Below, in pieces: positions 61,306 to 64,000 of a stretch of DNA of 64,000 nt; position 1 is the stretch's first letter; every line of letters starts with the position of its first letter. The notes under the pieces were generated by a model. It was given only the letters and a program-made list of their open reading frames with translations. It had not been told where the DNA came from and made no database searches. The position numbers and the translations under genes were made by a program. The DNA comes from Paracoccus sp. IB05 (GTDB lineage: Bacteria; Pseudomonadota; Alphaproteobacteria; Rhodobacterales; Rhodobacteraceae): contig NZ_JAEFCF010000015.1 in assembly GCF_016405985.1 (NCBI RefSeq), positions 33,194 through 97,193 of the forward strand, written 5' to 3'.

Positions 61306-63138
61306 ATGAAGAAGAAGGCATTTGAAGACCTGTCCGTGCGCCTTTCGCGCCAGATGCAGAGATTCACGCTGGAAGAGCGCGGCTCCATGGGGGCCGTCAT
61401 GGTGTTCTTCTTCTTCCTGATGATCCTTCTTGGTGGCATCGCTGTCGATGTGATGCGCTTCGAGACCCAGCGTGTCGCGGTACAGAATACGCTCGACCGG
61501 GCGACACTGGCGGTTGCCAATATGAACTCGGCCCTCAAAACCGACGACGTCTATACGACACGCGAGGCGAGAGCGCAGTTTATCGTCGCCGATTATTTCA
61601 GCAAGGCGGGCCTTCCGGACAATCTCGCCTATGTGCGTCTTGATGACGGGATGAATTACCGCGTGGTCGAAGCGCGCGCCGATGTGCTCTCGCATAACAT
61701 CTTCATGAATCTCATGAATATTCCGACCCTCGAGACCATGAACACCTCGGTGGCCCAGCAAAAGATCACCGATATCGAGATCATGCTGGTGCTCGACGTT
61801 TCAGGCTCGATGTCAAGTAATCGCAAGATCAACAATCTGCGCGTGGCTGCGGCCGATTTCATCGACCAGGTGAAGGCCTCGGATGACGAGAACCGCATCT
61901 CGATCGGTGTGATCCCCTATAACGCGCAGGTGAACCTGGGCGATGAATTGCGCGCGCGCTACAATATCCGCGATCTGCACGGGGTCCCGGACTCGAACTG
62001 CGTCGAGATCCCGATCGGGAACGATGAGAACAACATCTTCCAGACGCTTGCCATGCCGACAGATTACGAGATGCCGCTGATGACTGTGGCGGATACAGAG
62101 AACGCCTCTTCGAACGAGCACATCTATTTCAACTGGCGGACCTCCGGCCAGGCCACCATCGAGAACACCGCTGCAAAACGCTGGTGCAAACCGGACACTT
62201 CGACCGAGATCACGCTGCCGACCAAGAGCATCACCAAGGCGAAAGCCGGGATCAACGCGCTGGAGGCCAGCGGCAATACCTCGATCCTGTTGGGGATGCG
62301 TTGGGCCACCGCCCTGTTGGACCCAAGCGCGCGCGAGGTCTACGATTCCCTGATCATGCGCCACGTGATGGACGAGGATATGGATGGGCGTCCCTTTGCA
62401 TATAACAGCGCGAGTTCCACCGATGAAGACGCGCTGAAAGTGATCGTGCTGATGACCGATGGCGAACATGTCGCCCATAGCCGCATCGCCGATGGTTTCA
62501 AGACCGGCCAGGCGACCATCCGCTTTTCCTATCGCCCTAACGGCGCCAAAGTGGATTCGACTGAGACCGCCACGATCTGGCGTTCGGCAGCGGGCGAATG
62601 GTCGGTCTTCTTTGAAAGCAAGGTGCTCTCAAATGTCTGTGGCAGCAAGCCTTTCTGGGTCCCATCGACGGGATCATGGCAGAACCATCCGCTCGGCCTG
62701 ACAAATACCGGGTGCTTCAATCCGAACCGGATCGTGAAGCCCGATGATCCGGCCCATATCGCAATCTGGCAGGAAGTCTGGGCGTCAGTCAGGATGGACT
62801 ATGCAGTGCGCCAGTTCTTCGCCCGTCCGCTCGGGGCAAACAACAGTACCAACCGCGAAAACGTCTACAAAGGTGTGCGCAAGACCCTCTACACGACCTA
62901 TGCCGATGCAGCGACGATGAACAGCCGTCTGGCCTCCAACTGCGCCGCCGCCCGCAGTGCCGGTGTCCTTGTCTACGGCATCGCCTTCCAGGCGCCCAAG
63001 GCCGGCAAGGACGCGATCCAGAGCTGCACCTCTACCCCGGCTTCGACCTATTACTTCGACGTTACCGAAACCGCGAAGATCAAGGACGCGTTCCGCCTGA
63101 TCGCAACCAATCTTAGCCAATTGAAGCTGACGCAATGA
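61306..63138 (+). CDS. TadG-like pilus protein with von Willebrand A domain
   Basis: About 610 residues from ATG 61306 (AGGGA nine bases upstream; ATG 61300 is the alternative). N-terminal membrane segment near 28-48 (GAVMVFFFFLMILLGGIAVDVMR) with the preceding acidic TadE-like lead (EERGSMGAV). A vWA domain (about 155-600) has the MIDAS motif DVSGSMS, T of a second MIDAS position in LMTDGEH. Assembles with TadE/TadF proteins in the Tad (Flp) pilus system. Overlaps the next gene by 4 bases. Confidence 0.88.
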   Translation: MKKKAFEDLSVRLSRQMQRFTLEERGSMGAVMVFFFFLMILLGGIAVDVMRFETQRVAVQNTLDRATLAVANMNSALKTDDVYTTREARAQFIVADYFSKAGLPDNLAYVRLDDGMNYRVVEARADVLSHNIFMNLMNIPTLETMNTSVAQQKITDIEIMLVLDVSGSMSSNRKINNLRVAAADFIDQVKASDDENRISIGVIPYNAQVNLGDELRARYNIRDLHGVPDSNCVEIPIGNDENNIFQTLAMPTDYEMPLMTVADTENASSNEHIYFNWRTSGQATIENTAAKRWCKPDTSTEITLPTKSITKAKAGINALEASGNTSILLGMRWATALLDPSAREVYDSLIMRHVMDEDMDGRPFAYNSASSTDEDALKVIVLMTDGEHVAHSRIADGFKTGQATIRFSYRPNGAKVDSTETATIWRSAAGEWSVFFESKVLSNVCGSKPFWVPSTGSWQNHPLGLTNTGCFNPNRIVKPDDPAHIAIWQEVWASVRMDYAVRQFFARPLGANNSTNRENVYKGVRKTLYTTYADAATMNSRLASNCAAARSAGVLVYGIAFQAPKAGKDAIQSCTSTPASTYYFDVTETAKIKDAFRLIATNLSQLKLTQ

Positions 63139-63728
63139 AACCCAGGTCCTTTTCATATGTCGGTCGTCGCCTGCGCCGCCTCTGGCGTCGCGAAGACGGC
63201 GTGGCCTCGATCGAGCTCGCCTTCTGCCTGCCGGTCCTGCTGATGCTTTTCATGGCCTCCATGGAGGCCGGCCTCTTCATGGTGCGCAGCGCCATGCTCG
63301 AGCGTGGTCTCGATATCGCGATCCGCGATTTCCGGCTCGGCCATATGCGGAGTATGGATGCTGATCAGATCCGGAACCGCGTCTGCCAGTTCACGCTTGC
63401 CGTGGCGGATTGCCCGAACAACCTGAAGGTCTGGATCGAGCCGGTCAACACTAGCACCACGCCCTGGACCCTTCCGTCGCGCTTCGATCCCCGGACCGGC
63501 CAGCTTCGGGTATTCTGTGGCGACCGCAACGTTCCCCTGACCTCGCCGATTCCCGGCACGGTCCCGGATGATGCACATGACCAGAACCGCATCATGCTGA
63601 TCCGTGTCTGCGCGCTTGAGGATCCGATTTTCCCCTCGACCTATTTCTCGATGCGTCTGACCAAGGACTCGGCCACCGGAAGATATGAGCTGGCCAGCGC
63701 AACGGTCGTTGTGACCGAACCGATCTGA
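63135..63728 (+). CDS. TadE/TadF-like pseudopilin
   Basis: 197 residues. Basic cytoplasmic start (MKPRSFSYVGRRLRRLWRRE) then the TadE hallmark DGVASIELAFCLPVLLMLFM, with the conserved Glu in the hydrophobic helix used by pseudopilins. The periplasmic part has several Cys and a tail VVVTEPI. ATGA overlap with the TadG-like gene. Confidence 0.88.
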   Translation: MKPRSFSYVGRRLRRLWRREDGVASIELAFCLPVLLMLFMASMEAGLFMVRSAMLERGLDIAIRDFRLGHMRSMDADQIRNRVCQFTLAVADCPNNLKVWIEPVNTSTTPWTLPSRFDPRTGQLRVFCGDRNVPLTSPIPGTVPDDAHDQNRIMLIRVCALEDPIFPSTYFSMRLTKDSATGRYELASATVVVTEPI

Positions 63729-63741
63729 GGAGATGCGCGTA

Positions 63742-64000
63742 ATGTTGATCCTGTCCCTTAAAAAATTGCGGCAGTTCGCCAAGGACGAATCCGGTGTCAT
63801 CATGACCGAATTCCTCATTGTCCTGCCCCTGATGACCTGGTCCATTATGGCCCTGGTGGTCTGGTGGGATACCTGGCGCACCATCAACGAGGGCCAGAAA
63901 GCCGCCTATGCCGTGGCCGATCTGGTCTCGCGTCAGAAGGAGGTGGACATGAATTTCATCAACGGTATGGAAACCGTGATGGCAGGGCTGCTGGACCGCC
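63742..64000 (+). CDS. TadE-like protein, cut by the window end
   Basis: Starts at ATG 63742, with GAGGAG nine bases upstream (ATG 63733 would abut it). It reads MLILSLKKLRQFAKDESGVI, then MTEFLIVLPLMTWSIMALVV, again with a Glu near the start of the hydrophobic helix. Third consecutive TadE-like gene; the frame is open to 64000, so the rest lies outside. Confidence 0.8.
   Translation, partial: MLILSLKKLRQFAKDESGVIMTEFLIVLPLMTWSIMALVVWWDTWRTINEGQKAAYAVADLVSRQKEVDMNFINGMETVMAGLLDR

Overview
The window reads as chromosomal DNA of a high-GC alphaproteobacterium, most likely a member of the Rhodobacterales (Paracoccaceae). The support is indirect but consistent: a PhyR-NepR-EcfG general stress cassette, a DUF3572 gene beside pleD, a class I PHA operon with PhaR boxes of the Paracoccus type, four-subunit (BDAG) sarcosine oxidase, a non-pyrrolysine MttB-family protein, a molbindin and Tad pilus genes. 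No tRNA, rRNA, CRISPR array, IS element or prophage was found. The first 39 bases are pure C and look like a contig-end artefact.

Layout. 80-9974: housekeeping genes (EamA transporter, nrdR-ribD, MttB-like methyltransferase, HAD phosphatase, DUF3572, a PleD-type diguanylate cyclase, pdxY). 10221-17198: a cobalamin riboswitch followed by one rightward operon: TonB receptor, a protein of unknown family, a Tat-exported binding protein, a FhuB-type fused permease and an ATPase. 17321-23074: a leftward operon headed by a molbindin (mop), then a TsaA/TrmO-like protein, a binding protein, a BtuC/MolB-type permease, an ATPase and a second TonB receptor. Two 26-bp operator-like sequences that match at 19 positions and resemble ModE-type Mo-boxes lie before mop and before the receptor. 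I infer a TonB-dependent molybdate, tungstate or metallophore uptake locus; this is the strongest candidate for an undescribed system here.

23269-28102: a phosphoesterase overlapping a Ser/Thr kinase-UspA fusion, dimethylargininase, a putative glycosyltransferase and a secreted protein. 28160-33892: the general stress locus phyR / nepR-ecfG-histidine kinase, with a 33-bp palindrome that is an EcfG-type promoter on both strands, next to a three-gene envelope operon (Ala-rich protein, holin-like protein, DUF3618-like protein). 33893-35181: an unusually long gene-poor stretch with another EcfG-type promoter and a run of three strong hairpins that may be a structured RNA.

35182-44892: MltB-type transglycosylase, a GGDEF remnant, glyoxalase, thyA and folA, an ArsC/Spx-like protein, a cold-shock protein, thrS, and two overlapping alpha/beta hydrolases. 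45004-49847: PHA metabolism (phaZ divergent from phaC, then phaP and phaR). 49872-60856: a LysR regulator, a DegT-family aminotransferase, the sarcosine oxidase genes (soxB separated from soxDAG by a secreted-protein gene and an empty stretch) and glutamate dehydrogenase. 61306-64000: three TadG/TadE-like pseudopilin genes, the last cut by the window end.

How parts fit: MttB-family protein (corrinoid-dependent family), sarcosine oxidase (which makes methylene-tetrahydrofolate), thyA and folA suggest capacity for methylamine or betaine-derived one-carbon units, and the cobalamin riboswitch locus suggests corrinoid-responsive uptake. These links are inference from gene content.
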